The notes: generated by a model from the sequence alone, not told the origin. A stretch of 64,000 nt of DNA from Bacillus sp. WMMC1349 (GCF_013155385.1 NZ_JABJUQ010000007.1:3442501-3506500), one strand, 5' to 3'. Shown: positions 10,598 through 22,218, counted from the stretch's first letter. Made by a program: numbers and translations.

Positions 10598-11233
10598 TCA
10601 AGAAAACAATCCTGACACCCATTCAACAAGGAAAAACTTAACCTCGGTTTCTTCTCCTTTTGCTTCTTCAGTCTCAGTCTTTTTTTCTTCTCGTTGCTTC
10701 TCTTCATCCTCTTCAGGTGCTTTAACAGCTTCTCCATTGGAAAAGTCAAGAAAACAGAGCGGCGGAAAGAGAACACACCACCAGTTGGCTCCCTCTCCCT
10801 TTCCTAATGTAATTAACACCGCTTCATATTCTCCAGCTGGATATACCATATTGCCGTAAAGCTTGGTCGGAAAAGAAACTTTATCAAAACTGACTGCAAC
10901 AGATTGCTTACGATTCTCACGCTTTATTACATTTCTTGCGATTTGTTTAATTTCGGGTAATTTTGAACGAATCACCTTTCTTGCTTTCTCAACTGACGTC
11001 AAATTTTTGACCCAGTTTGTCATTTCCCGATTCACTTCATCTCTAATTTTGCGCTTTATATTTTGATCACTTTTATTATTGCTATTTGCTAAAATACGAA
11101 AACGAATCGCTTCATCAGGAATAACAGCTGGATCTTGACTAGATGACTGGGCTGTCTCTTCCAATGACAAATTCGCAATCGCACCTATTAATAACAAAAA
11201 TATATAAATAATAGCTATCAATGATTTTTTCAT
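10598..11233 (-). CDS. spoIIR: Stage II sporulation protein R
   Basis: Secreted forespore signal that activates the protease SpoIIGA, so that pro-sigma-E is processed in the mother cell. It is 211 aa with an N-terminal hydrophobic signal segment (residues about 3-24), the conserved IRFRILANSNN block and NWWCVLFPPLCFLD. The C-terminal tail is rich in Glu/Lys (about residues 170-195) and looks lineage-specific. The ATG at 11231-11233 lies behind GAGGAG/GGGGAG. A sigma-F-like promoter is upstream, as expected for a forespore gene. Confidence 0.93.
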   Translation of the reverse strand: MKKSLIAIIYIFLLLIGAIANLSLEETAQSSSQDPAVIPDEAIRFRILANSNNKSDQNIKRKIRDEVNREMTNWVKNLTSVEKARKVIRSKLPEIKQIARNVIKRENRKQSVAVSFDKVSFPTKLYGNMVYPAGEYEAVLITLGKGEGANWWCVLFPPLCFLDFSNGEAVKAPEEDEEKQREEKKTETEEAKGEETEVKFFLVEWVSGLFS

Positions 11234-11276
11234 ATTCTCCCCGCTCCTCACCGTTAGTTTGAACCTTTTCTAGCCC

Positions 11277-11306
11277 TATTATGGTCAAAAACAAAACGGT
11301 TTAAAC
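11277..11306 (-). promoter_or_regulatory. Sigma-F-like promoter of spoIIR
   Basis: On the minus strand GTTTA (11302-11306, 4/5 to GYATA) and GACCATAATA (11277-11286, 9/10 to GGNNANAHTR) are 15 bp apart, the expected sigma-F spacing. The site is 43 bp upstream of the spoIIR start. Confidence 0.6.
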
Positions 11307-11314
11307 GGGTAATA

Positions 11315-11336
11315 CAAAAAAAGCTAGTAAGCTTTT
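11315..11336 (-). terminator. Terminator after prmC
   Basis: On the minus strand AAAAGCTT-ACT-AGCTTTTTTTG forms a hairpin with U-run. A second hairpin, AGAGACAT-AACCTA-ATGTCTCT, lies just upstream at about 11346-11368. Between prmC and these hairpins sits a short interspersed repeat. Confidence 0.6.
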
Positions 11337-11379
11337 AATCTAAAAAAGAGACATTAGGTTATGTCTCTTAAAATGAAGT

Positions 11380-11513
11380 GAGCGGTGTTCTGAAAAGCAG
11401 TGTGGATGAATAGAATTTGCTCGCTTTCCACGGGCGATCCGCAAGCCTCCTCGGAGCTGTTTCCGCAGGAGTCTCGCAATTCCGCCAGATTCGTTAATAA
11501 AGGGCTTTTTTGT
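11380..11513 (-). repeat. Short interspersed repeat, copy 1 (divergent)
   Basis: The minus strand carries GGAATTGCGAGACTCCTGCG, GAGGAGGCTTGCGGATCGCC and GAAAGCGAGCAAATT, the same core blocks as the repeats at 42462-42614 and 63510-63683. The outer end GAGCGGTGTTCTGAAAAG resembles the terminal inverted repeat of the third copy. The copy is shorter and lacks the middle block. It lies only about 8 bp from the prmC stop. Confidence 0.75.
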
Positions 11514-11520
11514 TTGTATG

Positions 11521-12375
11521 TTAAATGACCGCATATACAATGCGATCCTTTCCATTCAAATCTTGTTTTACCTGAACTTCTGCTTTTGGAAAGAATGTCA
11601 GAAACATGTCCCGTACAGCCTCTCCCTGTGTCCAGCCGATTTCAAAGACGATAAGCGCTTTTTCTGAGATGACATTGGGAATTTCCTTCATAAAACGCTG
11701 GTAAAATTGCAACCCATCTGCTCCATCCGTTAAGGCATTAACAGGTTCATGAAGACGGACAACATCAGACAACAGCGCCATCTCCTCTTCTGAAATATAA
11801 GGAGGATTAGAGACGATAATATCAGCCTTTTTATTTCGTGAAATCAGCGGTTCCAGCAAATCACCGCTGAAAAAATCAACTTGCGCTCCAAGTCGATCAG
11901 CATTATTCATCGCCACCTTTAATGCTGCTTGTGAGATATCTGTTGCCGAAACAGACATGCGCTGACATTCAAGAGCTAGGGTAATTGCAATCGCCCCGCT
12001 CCCAGTCCCAATATCAACTGTTTGCAAACATTGCTTATCAGGAAAAACACGGTTTGCCTGAAAAAGAACAGTCTCAACAACTTCTTCTGTTTCAGGACGT
12101 GGAATCAATACATGATGGTTCACTAAAAATTCTCGGCCATAAAAAAATTCTTTCCCTGTAATATATTGAACAGGGACACCAGAGCAATGAAGTTCAACTT
12201 GTTTTTCAAATTGCAACAAGTCAGCTTCAGACATCACATCGTGAAAATTTGCCAAAAGTTGGCTTCTTTCCAATTGAAGTTGATCAATTAGCAAGATTTC
12301 TGCAGCATTTCGGTCCCTGCCCGCTTCGGTCAAATAAGAAGAAGCCCAGTTGAGGGCTTCAAATATCGTTTTCAT
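11521..12375 (-). CDS. prmC: Peptide chain release factor N5-glutamine methyltransferase
   Basis: Methylates the glutamine of the GGQ motif of release factors, including the product of the adjacent prfA. It is 284 aa: an N-terminal helical release-factor-binding domain (about residues 1-75), then a Rossmann SAM-binding domain with TVDIGTGSGAIAITLA and the substrate-binding motif SNPPYIS. The start is 3 bp after the prfA stop, so the two genes are an operon of enzyme and substrate. Confidence 0.95.
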   Translation of the reverse strand: MKTIFEALNWASSYLTEAGRDRNAAEILLIDQLQLERSQLLANFHDVMSEADLLQFEKQVELHCSGVPVQYITGKEFFYGREFLVNHHVLIPRPETEEVVETVLFQANRVFPDKQCLQTVDIGTGSGAIAITLALECQRMSVSATDISQAALKVAMNNADRLGAQVDFFSGDLLEPLISRNKKADIIVSNPPYISEEEMALLSDVVRLHEPVNALTDGADGLQFYQRFMKEIPNVISEKALIVFEIGWTQGEAVRDMFLTFFPKAEVQVKQDLNGKDRIVYAVI

Positions 12376-12378
12376 GTT

Positions 12379-13449
12379 TTAATTCCCTGCCTGCTCAAGC
12401 TTGCTGGATTGATCTTCGACAATCAACGCCTCAATCACTTCATCAAGCTTGCCTTCAAGGATTTGATCAAGTTTTTGGATTGTCAAACCAATCCGGTGGT
12501 CTGTGACGCGATTTTGCGGGAAGTTGTAGGTACGGATCCGTTCGGAGCGATCACCTGTACCAACTGCTGATTTACGGTTTTGATCATATTCAGCTTGTGC
12601 TTCTTGCTGAAATTTATCATAAATTCTTGCACGCAATACCTTCATCGCTTTCTCTTTGTTTTTAATCTGGGATTTCTCATCTTGGCATGAAACGACGACA
12701 CCTGTTGGAAGGTGTGTCAGACGGACTGCCGACATCGTCGTATTAACGCTTTGTCCTCCCGGTCCACTTGAGGCAAAAGTATCGACACGAATATCTTTTT
12801 CATGTATGTCAACTTCGACTTCTTCAGCTTCAGGCAGACAGGCAACTGTTGCCGTTGAAGTATGGATGCGTCCGCCTGATTCTGTTTCAGGAACCCGCTG
12901 AACACGGTGCGCCCCATTCTCATATTTCAACCTTGAATAGGCACCATTACCATTGATCATAAAAATAATCTCTTTATAACCGCCTGTTCCAGTCACATTG
13001 GCTTCCATCACTTCTGTTTTCCATCCTTGAAGCTCGGCATAGCGACTATACATACGATAAAGATTTCCAGCGAATAAAGCGGCTTCTTCCCCGCCTGCTG
13101 CACCACGAATCTCCATGATGACGTTTTTATCATCGTTTGGATCTTTCGGGATCAACAATACTTTTAGACGCTCTGTCAAAGTTTCAACTTCTTCCTGCAG
13201 TTCAGAAATTTCTTCTTTAACCATTTCACGCATGTCAGAATCAAGTTTTTCTTCAAGCATCGCTTTTGCATCATCTAACTGCTCTGATGCCGTCCGGTAA
13301 TGTCTATATACCTCAACTGTTTCCTGTATATCAGATTGTTCTTTTGAGTACTCTCTAAGCTTCTTCGGATCATTGACGACCTCTGGATCGCTCAATTTTT
13401 CATTTAATTTTTCATACCGATCTTCAATTGATTTTAAACGGTCTAACAC
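12379..13449 (-). CDS. prfA: Peptide chain release factor 1
   Basis: Recognises UAA and UAG stop codons and triggers peptide release on the ribosome. It is 356 aa, as in B. subtilis, when started at the GTG at 13447-13449 ([18 protein letters not shown]) with AGAGGTG six bases upstream; a second GTG three codons earlier is part of that binding site. The GGQ motif is in [12 protein letters not shown], and the codon-recognition region has the RF1 signature [19 protein letters not shown] (PxT type). Confidence 0.96.
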   Translation of the reverse strand: MLDRLKSIEDRYEKLNEKLSDPEVVNDPKKLREYSKEQSDIQETVEVYRHYRTASEQLDDAKAMLEEKLDSDMREMVKEEISELQEEVETLTERLKVLLIPKDPNDDKNVIMEIRGAAGGEEAALFAGNLYRMYSRYAELQGWKTEVMEANVTGTGGYKEIIFMINGNGAYSRLKYENGAHRVQRVPETESGGRIHTSTATVACLPEAEEVEVDIHEKDIRVDTFASSGPGGQSVNTTMSAVRLTHLPTGVVVSCQDEKSQIKNKEKAMKVLRARIYDKFQQEAQAEYDQNRKSAVGTGDRSERIRTYNFPQNRVTDHRIGLTIQKLDQILEGKLDEVIEALIVEDQSSKLEQAGN

Positions 13450-13598
13450 GGTCTTCACCTCTGTTTACTGTGCGTAACATTCTAATTATAGTATAGGGAT
13501 TCCTCTTCGTCAAAACAACTTGGAAGTGTTGACACAGACGACGCCTACGTCCTAAGGATACTTTTTGTTATACTTTTAAATAAAAAGGAGTTGATCTG

Positions 13599-14003
13599 AT
13601 GCTAAAATCGATCCATCACATTGCCATCATCTGTTCAGATTACGAAACCTCCAAAACTTTTTATGTTGATAAGCTGGGCTTGGAGATCATCAGTGAGACC
13701 TACAGAAAGGATCGGAATTCATACAAGCTTGATTTAGCATTGGACGGCCGCTATTGTCTTGAACTGTTTTCATTTCCAAATCCCCCTGAACGGATCTCAT
13801 ATCCAGAAGCAGCCGGGCTTAGACATTTAGCCTTTACAGTGACAGATCTTGATCAAGCCATTAGCCAGCTTTTGCAAAATGGTATAACAACTGAACCAAT
13901 CCGAATTGATCCAGAAACAGGCAAGCGGTTTACTTTTTTTTCAGATCCTGATGGTTTACCGCTGGAGTTATATGAAGAAACAGTCTTTCCCCTGAAGAAA
14001 TAA
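13599..14003 (+). CDS. ywkD: VOC (glyoxalase/bleomycin resistance) family protein YwkD
   Basis: Single-domain vicinal oxygen chelate protein (134 aa) of two beta-alpha-beta-beta-beta modules. Likely metal ligands are His (IHHIAIICSDYE), Glu (YCLELFSFP), His (GLRHLAFTV) and Glu near the end (GLPLELYEE). The substrate is not known; glyoxalase I-like or lyase activity is possible. It is transcribed away from prfA, with AAGGAG upstream of the ATG, and precedes racA as in B. subtilis. Confidence 0.9.
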   Translation: MLKSIHHIAIICSDYETSKTFYVDKLGLEIISETYRKDRNSYKLDLALDGRYCLELFSFPNPPERISYPEAAGLRHLAFTVTDLDQAISQLLQNGITTEPIRIDPETGKRFTFFSDPDGLPLELYEETVFPLKK

Positions 14004-14113
14004 CACTTTCTTTGCCGAATCCCTTCTTCTTTTGTCTAACAGGAAGGAAGCTTATCTTTCAAGTCGAATATCCCTTTTAGATGATCAATGACAGCTAAAA
14101 GGAGGTATGCGAA

Positions 14114-14665
14114 TTGAATACAGCAGATGTGGCACATAAATTGGGTGTCTCCACAAAAACAGTACAGCGTTGGGTGAAGCAGCTCGAGATTCCTGCTTCT
14201 CGAAATGAACTTGGCCACTACTCTTTCACAGATGACGACATGACCATTCTGGAAAAAGTAAAAGAACAATTGAAAAACGGAATATCGATGCAGGATATCA
14301 TAATAGAAAGAAAGAAAAAATCTTTTTTAATCGAAAGAAATGACAATTCTCTTTCAAATCACCCAAAACAACTTGATGAATGGCTTGAACGGAAAATGAA
14401 GCAATATTTACAACATGAACAGCTTGAGCGTCAACTATTACAAAAAAAAATGGCAGAACTCGAACGAAAACTGGAGCAAAAAGCCGATGAGGTCGTCTCT
14501 TATCAGCTTCTTCAGCAAAGACGGGATCTTGAAGAAGAGCGACAGCAAATTAAAGATATCAAACAGAAAATAAGCGAATTGGAAAACAACCAGACCAAAG
14601 AAAAGGACACCATTCCTTTGGAAGAAAAACCGAAAAGCAGATTCAAATCGATTTTTTCTTTTTGA
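14114..14665 (+). CDS. racA: Chromosome-anchoring protein RacA
   Basis: At sporulation RacA bridges origin-proximal DNA to DivIVA at the cell pole and helps form the axial filament. It is 183 aa with a TTG start at 14114-14116 and AGGAGG eight bases upstream. A MerR-like helix-turn-helix is at residues 1-50 (ADVAHKLGVSTKTVQRWVKQL), followed by a long coiled coil (about residues 90-165) and a basic/aromatic C-terminus (KPKSRFKSIFSF). Length agrees with the 184 aa of B. subtilis. Confidence 0.93.
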   Translation: MNTADVAHKLGVSTKTVQRWVKQLEIPASRNELGHYSFTDDDMTILEKVKEQLKNGISMQDIIIERKKKSFLIERNDNSLSNHPKQLDEWLERKMKQYLQHEQLERQLLQKKMAELERKLEQKADEVVSYQLLQQRRDLEEERQQIKDIKQKISELENNQTKEKDTIPLEEKPKSRFKSIFSF

Positions 14666-14682
14666 AAAGTTTGGATTACACT

Positions 14683-14712
14683 AAAAAACACTTGTTTTCG
14701 CAAGTGTTTTTT
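14683..14712. terminator. Bidirectional terminator between racA and tdk
   Basis: AAAAAACACTTG-TTTTCG-CAAGTGTTTTTT is an 8-bp stem flanked by A and T runs, placed between the convergent racA and tdk genes. Confidence 0.85.
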
Positions 14713-14722
14713 ATCATATATT

Positions 14723-15313
14723 TTATGATGGTTTCGGTTTACCCGGAACTTCATGATGGTGACGGCACCGTGCTTCATAGGATTCGGAGGCCCCTACTAA
14801 AATAACTGGATCATCATATGAAGCTGGTTTTCCCTCAATCAACCTTTGGGTTCGGCTTGCTGGTGAACCACAGACAGAACATACTGCTTGCAGCTTAGTC
14901 ACCGTTTCCGCTAAACTCATCAGATCTGGAACAACTCCAAAAGGCTCCCCGCGGAAGTCTTGGTCAAGACCTGCAGCGATGACGCGATAACCTTTATCCG
15001 CCAAAGCTGTTAGAGTACTGACAATGGATTGATCAAAAAACTGCACCTCATCAACGCCAATCACATCGGTTTTTTCACTAATATGTTGAAAAATCTCTTG
15101 TGGAGAAGTGATCGCATGACAAATAATCTTTGTTCCATTATGTGACACAACCGAGTCGCTACTATAGCGATTATCAATTGCAGGCTTAAACACTTTTACT
15201 TGCTGTTTGGCAAATGTTGCTCTTTTAATTCGGCGAATCAGTTCTTCTGATTTACCAGAAAACATGCTTCCGCATATCAGTTCAAGCCAACCACTTTGCT
15301 TCATGATGTACAT
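14723..15313 (-). CDS. tdk: Thymidine kinase
   Basis: Phosphorylates thymidine for nucleotide salvage (type II, TK1-like). It is 196 aa. The P-loop is [15 protein letters not shown], the Walker B-like segment [10 protein letters not shown], the lasso/substrate region [12 protein letters not shown], and the zinc-binding Cys pairs are CSVCG and CRHH near the C-terminus. ATG at 15311-15313 follows GGAGAGGGG at nine bases. It neighbours rpmE and rho as in other Bacillaceae. Confidence 0.96.
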   Translation of the reverse strand: MYIMKQSGWLELICGSMFSGKSEELIRRIKRATFAKQQVKVFKPAIDNRYSSDSVVSHNGTKIICHAITSPQEIFQHISEKTDVIGVDEVQFFDQSIVSTLTALADKGYRVIAAGLDQDFRGEPFGVVPDLMSLAETVTKLQAVCSVCGSPASRTQRLIEGKPASYDDPVILVGASESYEARCRHHHEVPGKPKPS

Positions 15314-15347
15314 CGTCTTTATCCCCTCTCCAGCGGTATTCCCATGT

Positions 15348-15383
15348 AAAAAACAGGCAAGAAGGATTCTCGCCTGTTTTTTT
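15348..15383 (-). terminator. Terminator after rpmE
   Basis: On the minus strand AAAAAAACAGGC-loop-GCCTGTTTTTT forms a stem with a U-run between the rpmE stop and the tdk start. Confidence 0.8.
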
Positions 15384-15390
15384 ATATCTA

Positions 15391-15717
<327 letters not shown>

Positions 15718-15720
15718 TTA

Positions 15721-17004
15721 TTATCTTTTTGCTGCTGACATATTGGCTTGCTTCCATTCCTGAATCAAGATATCAAAAAACTCTTGATTTGTTTTAGTCC
15801 TTTTCATTTTTCTCATAAACCTCTCAACAAAATCCTGTGAGTCAGACATCGATTTGCGAATGGCCCATAAGCGGTCAAGATGTTCTTTCGGAACAAGCAG
15901 CTCTTCTTTACGCGTACCAGAACGACGAATATCAATTGCAGGAAAAATTCTTCTTTCCGCAAGAGAACGGTCAAGATGAAGCTCCATATTTCCTGTCCCT
16001 TTAAATTCTTCATAGATGACATCATCCATCCGTGAACCTGTATCAACTAAAGCAGTTGCCAAGATTGTCAAGCTGCCGCCTTCTTCAATGTTTCGAGCCG
16101 CCCCAAAGAACCGTTTTGGACGATGGAACGCTCCAGGGTCAATTCCGCCTGACAGTGTTCGGCCACTTGGCGGAATCACTAAGTTATAGGCACGCGCCAG
16201 CCTTGTAATGCTATCCATTAAAATCACTACATCTTTTTTATGTTCGACAAGCCGCATTGCTCGCTCAAGTACGAGTTCAGCTACTTTTATGTGGTTCTCC
16301 GGTACTTCGTCAAATGTCGAGCTGACGACATCACCTACCACAGATCGTTCAATATCTGTTACTTCCTCTGGTCTTTCATCAATTAAAAGCACAATCAACT
16401 CAACCTCTGGATGATTAGCTGTAATACTGTTGGCAATCTCTTTGAGGAGCATCGTTTTTCCTGCTTTAGGCGGGGCTACAATTAAACCGCGCTGTCCAAA
16501 ACCAACCGGTGCCATCATATCCATAATTCTTGTCGACAAATAATTAGGTTTTGTTTCTAGCACCATTTGGCGATCAGGATAGAGAGGCGTCAATGCAGGA
16601 AAATGGACACGTTCTTTTGCCGATTCGGGATCATCACCATTAACGGCTTCTACGTGAAGCAAACCGTAGTAACGTTCATTTTCTTTTGGAGGACGGACTT
16701 TCCCGGAAACTTTATCACCGTTTCTCAAATCAAAGCGACGAATTTGGGATGCAGAAATATAAATATCCTCTGAGCTTGGAGAATAGTTAATCGGTCTCAG
16801 AAAGCCAAAACCTTCTGATTGAATAATTTCCAGAACACCTTCCATAAACAATAAGTCTTCCTTTTCAGCATTGGCCTTCAAAATGGCAAAAATCAATTCC
16901 TTTTTTGTCAGTTTACTGTAATACGAGACTTTATAATATCTCGCTAATTCATACAGTTCTTTTAATTTCATATTTTCCAAAGATGAAATAGACACATCTT
17001 TCAC
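15721..17004 (-). CDS. rho: Transcription termination factor Rho
   Basis: Hexameric RNA-dependent ATPase that ends transcription. It is 427 aa, as in B. subtilis, when started at the GTG at 17002-17004 ([13 protein letters not shown]); the frame continues four codons upstream through part of a weak GGTG binding site. The N-terminal Rho_N helices are followed by the cold-shock-like RNA-binding domain (GFGFLRP) and the ATPase core with the P-loop [13 protein letters not shown] and Walker [18 protein letters not shown]. Confidence 0.97.
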   Translation of the reverse strand: MKDVSISSLENMKLKELYELARYYKVSYYSKLTKKELIFAILKANAEKEDLLFMEGVLEIIQSEGFGFLRPINYSPSSEDIYISASQIRRFDLRNGDKVSGKVRPPKENERYYGLLHVEAVNGDDPESAKERVHFPALTPLYPDRQMVLETKPNYLSTRIMDMMAPVGFGQRGLIVAPPKAGKTMLLKEIANSITANHPEVELIVLLIDERPEEVTDIERSVVGDVVSSTFDEVPENHIKVAELVLERAMRLVEHKKDVVILMDSITRLARAYNLVIPPSGRTLSGGIDPGAFHRPKRFFGAARNIEEGGSLTILATALVDTGSRMDDVIYEEFKGTGNMELHLDRSLAERRIFPAIDIRRSGTRKEELLVPKEHLDRLWAIRKSMSDSQDFVERFMRKMKRTKTNQEFFDILIQEWKQANMSAAKR

Positions 17005-17380
17005 AAAGAACACCACGCTTTTCTAATCAAATATTTACTTTTGGTCTTATTTTAAACTCTTTAAACAGCAACTTCATCTACCGGTAACGCTTCTACCCAT
17101 ATATCGCAAAGAATGAAAAGGTTTATCATGAGTCGAGAAAGAAGCGAGGACTTAACAAGAGAAGAATTATCGCATTTCGTATTTATGCGGCAGGAATTTA
17201 GGCTTTCTCCAAAAATTAGGATGCGCAGCAAAATTGTGCAGCACTCTTTATTTTTACCTTATTTGACGACCATATTCAACTTTTATCAAAACAAAAAACA
17301 AGCTGTCTGCAATTGTACCAAATAATGAAAGTATGTTCAACAGAAGGGAAAGCGGGAGAAGCTGCCCCGCTTTTATCTCC
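17005..17380. other. Intergenic region upstream of rho
   Basis: About 375 bp between glpX and rho. It should carry the rho promoter and leader. A short plus-strand open frame (17113-17325) has no convincing binding site or family similarity and is not called. Apart from the hairpin at 17349-17374, nothing is recognised. Confidence 0.5.
17349..17374. terminator. Hairpin after glpX
   Basis: AAAGCGGG-loop-CCCGCTTT is an 8-bp GC-rich stem placed directly after the glpX stop. The U-run is weak on the minus strand, so it is a probable but not ideal terminator. Confidence 0.5.
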
Positions 17381-18346
17381 TTAAGGACGAATGACTAAGT
17401 TAGGCTTCTTCTTGAGACTGTGCCTTCCATCAACAAAGCGAACAGTTCCAGACTTAGCTCTCATGACAATACTGTGAGTCGTTCCGACAGACCCTTTAAA
17501 TTGCACCCCGCGTAAAAGTTCTCCATCAGTCACGCCAGTTGCAGCAAAGATCGCGTCATCCCCTTTTACGAGATCTTCCATTCGCAGCACCTTTTCAATA
17601 TCGACTCCCATCTTTTCACACCGTTTCATCTCTTCATCATTTTGCGGGAGAAGCTTACCATGTATTTCTCCTCCTAGAGCTTTTAATGCAACTGCAGCCA
17701 AAACTCCTTCTGGCGCACCACCAGATCCAAACAAAATATCAACTCCTGTATGGTCAAAAGCAGTGTTAATCGCTCCAGCTACATCACCGTCATTAATCAG
17801 CTTAATTCTAGCTCCAGCTTCCCGAAGTTCATGGATAATTTGCTCATGGCGCGGACGGTTTAAAACGGTGGCTACAACATCTTCCACATCTTTATTTTTG
17901 GCTTTTGCCAGAGCCTTCAAGTTATCGATGACCGGGGCTTCAATGTCTATGCAACCGACCGCTTCTGGTCCGACAGCAATTTTATCCATATACATGTCAG
18001 GTGCATTTAGAAGATGACCGTGATCCGCCACAGCGATAACAGCAAGTGCGTTCCAACCACCGCTTGCAACGATATTTGTTCCTTCTAATGGATCAACCGC
18101 TACATCTACTCTAGGTCCATAACCATTTCCTAGTTTTTCCCCAATATAAAGCATAGGTGCTTCATCCATTTCACCTTCACCGATAACGACTGTCCCTTTC
18201 ATTGGAACAGTGTCAAAAACATCCCTCATAGCATTTGTTGCTGCATCATCAGCTTCTTCCTTTTTACCTCTTCCCATCCAGCGGGCTGACTTAAGCGCTG
18301 CAGCTTCTGTCACACGTACAAGTTCCATTGATAAGCTTCTTTCCAT
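17381..18346 (-). CDS. glpX: Class II fructose-1,6-bisphosphatase
   Basis: Dephosphorylates fructose-1,6-bisphosphate in gluconeogenesis. It is 321 aa, as in B. subtilis, from the ATG at 18344-18346 ([18 protein letters not shown]). Family motifs are [18 protein letters not shown], the metal-binding [12 protein letters not shown] and the phosphate-binding [14 protein letters not shown]. The ribosome binding site AGAGGGG is 11 bases upstream; the frame extends 17 codons further without family support. It sits beside murAB, tal and fbaA, a cluster joining cell-wall precursor and sugar-phosphate enzymes. Confidence 0.95.
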   Translation of the reverse strand: MERSLSMELVRVTEAAALKSARWMGRGKKEEADDAATNAMRDVFDTVPMKGTVVIGEGEMDEAPMLYIGEKLGNGYGPRVDVAVDPLEGTNIVASGGWNALAVIAVADHGHLLNAPDMYMDKIAVGPEAVGCIDIEAPVIDNLKALAKAKNKDVEDVVATVLNRPRHEQIIHELREAGARIKLINDGDVAGAINTAFDHTGVDILFGSGGAPEGVLAAVALKALGGEIHGKLLPQNDEEMKRCEKMGVDIEKVLRMEDLVKGDDAIFAATGVTDGELLRGVQFKGSVGTTHSIVMRAKSGTVRFVDGRHSLKKKPNLVIRP

Positions 18347-18418
18347 CCCTTTATTATCCCCTCTCATCATTCCAGATCTTTTATTCTCCACTTCCATATC
18401 GTATTCAAAAAAAGCGAT

Positions 18419-19708
18419 TTAGGAATTTTGCATCTGCTCTAATTCTTGGTCTGTTAGTTTCTCACGCCAAACGACAGCTCCCAGATTGGACAGTTTCTCT
18501 TCAATTTGACTGTATCCTCTATCAAGATGTTCGAGTCCGGTTATCTCAGTAATGCCTTCTGCCATTAAACCGGCTATAACAAGACACGCTCCCGCTCTAA
18601 GGTCACTCGCTTTCACTTTAGCACCTTGAAGTGCAGCGGAACCTGTGATAATCGCTGATCTCCCTTCAACCTTCATCGATGCACCCATTCGTCGTAACTC
18701 ATCTATATGTTTAAAACGGGCTGAATAAATCGTGTCAGTGACAACGCTTGTCCCATTAGCCTTTGTTAAAAGGGATGTCATCGGTTGTTGCAAATCAGTC
18801 GGGAAACCGGGATAGACAAGTGTTTTGAGATCGACTGGCTTTAATTCTTTCTGCCCTCCAACCATCAACAACTGGTCATTGCTTTCCTCAATTCTGATCC
18901 CCATCTCGCGCAATTTAGCGATCACTGATTCAAGATGTGTCGGAATAACATTATCGATCAGTACCTCTTTTCCCATTGCAGCAGCTGCAATCATAAAAGT
19001 TCCTGCTTCTATCCGATCTGGAATAATCGAGTGTCTGCAACCATGAAGTGATTCTACACCTTCAATTCGGATCACATCTGTGCCAGCACCTTTTATTTTA
19101 GCACCCATACTTGTTAAAAGGGTGGCAACATCAATGATTTCCGGTTCCTTTGCGGCATTTTCAATCACTGTTTTACCTTTTGCAAGCACAGCAGCAAGCA
19201 TAATATTAATCGTTGCTCCAACACTGACAACATCCAAATAGATTCGTGCACCTTTTAATTGTTCTGCACGCAGATAGATCGCACCTTGTTCATTTGTCAC
19301 TTCCGCTCCGAGCGCTTCAAAACCTTTAATATGTTGATCTATCGGCCTTGGACCGAGGTGACACCCGCCAGGAAGTCCGATAACGGCTTTTTTAAAACGA
19401 CCGAGCATCGCTCCCATTAAATAATAGGACGCCCGCAACTGTTTCACTTTGCCGTTTGGCAAAGGCATACTGATCATCGGTTTGGGATCAATGACCATTT
19501 CCCCTTTTTCAAAATGAACATTTCCACCGATCTCCCTTAACAAATCGCGTAGTGTTAAAATATCTGATATATGCGGAAGACCTTCAATCGTAACCGTTGA
19601 ATGAGCCAAAATTGTCGCAGGTATAAGAGCGACTGCACTATTTTTGGCACCGCTTATATGTACTGTCCCATTCAGGGGGTCTCCGCCGGCTATATTTAAC
19701 TTTTCCAT
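18419..19708 (-). CDS. murAB: UDP-N-acetylglucosamine 1-carboxyvinyltransferase 2
   Basis: First committed step of peptidoglycan synthesis: transfers enolpyruvate from PEP to UDP-GlcNAc. It is 429 aa from the ATG at 19706-19708, which has AAGGAG upstream; the longer frame is spurious. The catalytic cysteine (fosfomycin target) is present in [15 protein letters not shown]. Low-GC Gram-positives have two MurA paralogues; position beside tal and fbaA identifies this as the second copy (MurAB/MurZ). Confidence 0.94.
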   Translation of the reverse strand: MEKLNIAGGDPLNGTVHISGAKNSAVALIPATILAHSTVTIEGLPHISDILTLRDLLREIGGNVHFEKGEMVIDPKPMISMPLPNGKVKQLRASYYLMGAMLGRFKKAVIGLPGGCHLGPRPIDQHIKGFEALGAEVTNEQGAIYLRAEQLKGARIYLDVVSVGATINIMLAAVLAKGKTVIENAAKEPEIIDVATLLTSMGAKIKGAGTDVIRIEGVESLHGCRHSIIPDRIEAGTFMIAAAAMGKEVLIDNVIPTHLESVIAKLREMGIRIEESNDQLLMVGGQKELKPVDLKTLVYPGFPTDLQQPMTSLLTKANGTSVVTDTIYSARFKHIDELRRMGASMKVEGRSAIITGSAALQGAKVKASDLRAGACLVIAGLMAEGITEITGLEHLDRGYSQIEEKLSNLGAVVWREKLTDQELEQMQNS

Positions 19709-19887
19709 GATCGTCTCCTTCCTAAGAAGATAGCTAATGATCATTTTAGCCCTCTCAAAAACAAATGGTCCTTTTAAAAACTCTAGCCAATTAAAAGAAA
19801 AAGAATACAATATTCTCAAAAATTATTGGGAAGAATATGGCGAAGCTGCGCGTGGGAAAAAGTCCTCTAAGTATAAAACATAAACAA

Positions 19888-19926
19888 AAGGGTGACAAGC
19901 AGAAGGATTTCCCTTCACTTGCCACT
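19888..19926 (-). terminator. Terminator of tal
   Basis: On the minus strand GTGGCAAGTGAAGG-GAAAT-CCTTCTGCTTGTCAC, with a few mismatches, is followed by CCTTTTGTTT, just after the tal stop. Confidence 0.6.
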
Positions 19927-19939
19927 CACAAAACAATCC

Positions 19940-20605
<666 letters not shown>

Positions 20606-20662
20606 TCATAAAAATATCTGAAACTTAAAACATGTTTGCGCTTTCTAAATGATAAGGATAAA

Positions 20663-20691
20663 ACCGCCTGTCTTAAATCAGGCGGCTTTTT
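20663..20691. terminator. Hairpin between fbaA and tal
   Basis: ACCGCCTG-tcttaaat-CAGGCGGC followed by TTTTTGA on the plus strand; the minus strand also has a short T run (GGTTTTATC). It lies about 75 bases upstream of the tal start. Confidence 0.6.
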
Positions 20692-20737
20692 GACTGAACT
20701 GGAAGCAAAAGAGCCCCATGCTAAATCACGCATGCAG

Positions 20738-20782
20738 AAAAACACCCTATTTCCTCAAATTTTATGGAAAGCAGGTGTTTTT
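20738..20782 (-). terminator. Terminator of fbaA
   Basis: On the minus strand AAAAACACC-loop-GGTGTTTTT, a 9-bp stem with a long loop and U-run, directly after the fbaA stop. Confidence 0.65.
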
Positions 20783-20791
20783 CTAAGATCA

Positions 20792-21649
20792 TTATGCTTG
20801 GTTTGAAGAACCAAATTCACGCATTTTGCCAATAACTGTTGCTTTAATAGCTTCACGTGCAGGTCCTAAATATTTACGTGGATCATACTCTTCTGTTAAT
20901 TTTGCTAATGTTTCACGAACAGCTTTTGCAGAAGCGATTTGGTTTTCAGTGTTGACATTGATTTTTGCTGTACCTAATGAAATTGATTTTTTAATATCAT
21001 TAGTTGGAATTCCAGTACCGCCGTGAAGAACAAGCGGAAGACCTGTAGATTTTCCGATTTCTTCCATTTCTTTAAATCCTAAGTTAGGTTCACCTTTGTA
21101 AGGACCGTGAACAGAACCTAATGCAGGTGCAAGGCAGTCAATGCCAGTGCGTTCAACAAGCTCTTGACATTCTTTTGGATCAGCGTAGATCACGCCTTCT
21201 GCTACAACATCATCTTCCTGTCCACCTACAGTTCCAAGTTCAGCTTCAACTGAAACACCATGGAAATGTGCAAGTTCAACCACTTTTGCAGTTGTTTCAA
21301 CATTTTCTTCGAAAGGATGGTGAGAAGCGTCGATCATAACTGAAGTGAAACCAGCATGAATCGCTTTTGCACAAGATTCAAAGCTTGAACCGTGATCTAA
21401 GTGAATCGCAACTGGAACAGTTACATTGTATTCTTCCATTAACGCTTTAACCATTGCGACAACTGTTTTAAAACCGCCCATATAACGTCCTGCGCCTTCT
21501 GATACACCAAGGATAACAGGGGATTTTTCTTCTTGAGCTGCTTGTAAAATAGCCTGAGTAAACTCAAGGTTATTTAGGTTAAATTGTCCTACAGCATATT
21601 TGTCTTCTTTTGCTTTATTCAACATTTCCGTCATTGATACTAAAGGCAT
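20792..21649 (-). CDS. fbaA: Class II fructose-1,6-bisphosphate aldolase
   Basis: Zinc-dependent aldolase of glycolysis and gluconeogenesis. It is 285 aa, as in B. subtilis, starting at the ATG at 21647-21649 ([10 protein letters not shown]) with AAGGAGG upstream; the 29 extra N-terminal codons of the longer frame are not used. Metal and active-site residues are in [29 protein letters not shown] and VLHGGTGIP. Very close to the B. subtilis sequence. Confidence 0.97.
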   Translation of the reverse strand: MPLVSMTEMLNKAKEDKYAVGQFNLNNLEFTQAILQAAQEEKSPVILGVSEGAGRYMGGFKTVVAMVKALMEEYNVTVPVAIHLDHGSSFESCAKAIHAGFTSVMIDASHHPFEENVETTAKVVELAHFHGVSVEAELGTVGGQEDDVVAEGVIYADPKECQELVERTGIDCLAPALGSVHGPYKGEPNLGFKEMEEIGKSTGLPLVLHGGTGIPTNDIKKSISLGTAKINVNTENQIASAKAVRETLAKLTEEYDPRKYLGPAREAIKATVIGKMREFGSSNQA

Positions 21650-21843
21650 GTCGAAAGTCCTCCTTATGTAGCCTGATTTGCTTTTTTTCGAAAAAAGCCT
21701 CCACACCCAACTAGTATGACCAGAAAAACCTGCCATATGTAAAATGTTTTTTACTACTTTAGCTTTTCTCTACTTATATAGAATAACAATTATTCAGCAA
21801 ATCGGCAATAACATGACTGTGACAACATCGAAAACTTTTTCTG

Positions 21844-22218
21844 TTATCCGTTTGATTTGATGGGCAGATAGACTTTGACTGCTTCGCGAATTTCGTCAAT
21901 ATCAAAGGGCTTTGCAAAGTGTGTAAGGGCTCCCAACTCTTTTGACTCCTGAATCATGTCAAGTTCACCGTAAGCTGTCATAATGATGACACGGATTTGA
22001 TCATCGATCACTTTCATCCTTTTTAAAATTTCAATTCCGTCCATTCCAGGTATCTTCATATCAAGCAATACAAGGTCTGGGCGTTCTCTTTCAACAATGT
22101 CAAGCGCCTGAAGTCCATTCGCAGCCTGAAATGTATTGTATCCTTCTTTATTGAAAACTTCATTCAGCAAGACGCGAATCCCGTACTGATCATCTACAAT
22201 TAGAATCTTCTCATTCAT
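21844..22218 (-). CDS. spo0F: Sporulation phosphorelay response regulator Spo0F
   Basis: Single-domain receiver that takes phosphate from KinA-E and passes it to Spo0B in the sporulation phosphorelay. It is 124 aa from the ATG at 22216-22218, with GAGGTG nine bases upstream. The phosphorylated Asp is in [10 protein letters not shown] (residue 53 here, Asp54 in B. subtilis); the acidic pocket is VDD at residues 8-10, with Thr in IMTAYGE and Lys in FAKPFD. Almost identical to B. subtilis. A sigma-H promoter lies upstream. Confidence 0.97.
   Translation of the reverse strand: MNEKILIVDDQYGIRVLLNEVFNKEGYNTFQAANGLQALDIVERERPDLVLLDMKIPGMDGIEILKRMKVIDDQIRVIIMTAYGELDMIQESKELGALTHFAKPFDIDEIREAVKVYLPIKSNG

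Noticed and set aside
10558..10776. 72-codon minus-strand open frame within the spoIIR 3' half
   Set aside because: Shadow of the Lys/Glu-rich spoIIR tail in another frame.
17113..17325. 70-codon plus-strand open frame upstream of rho
   Set aside because: No convincing ribosome binding site, no recognisable family and opposite to the operon direction.
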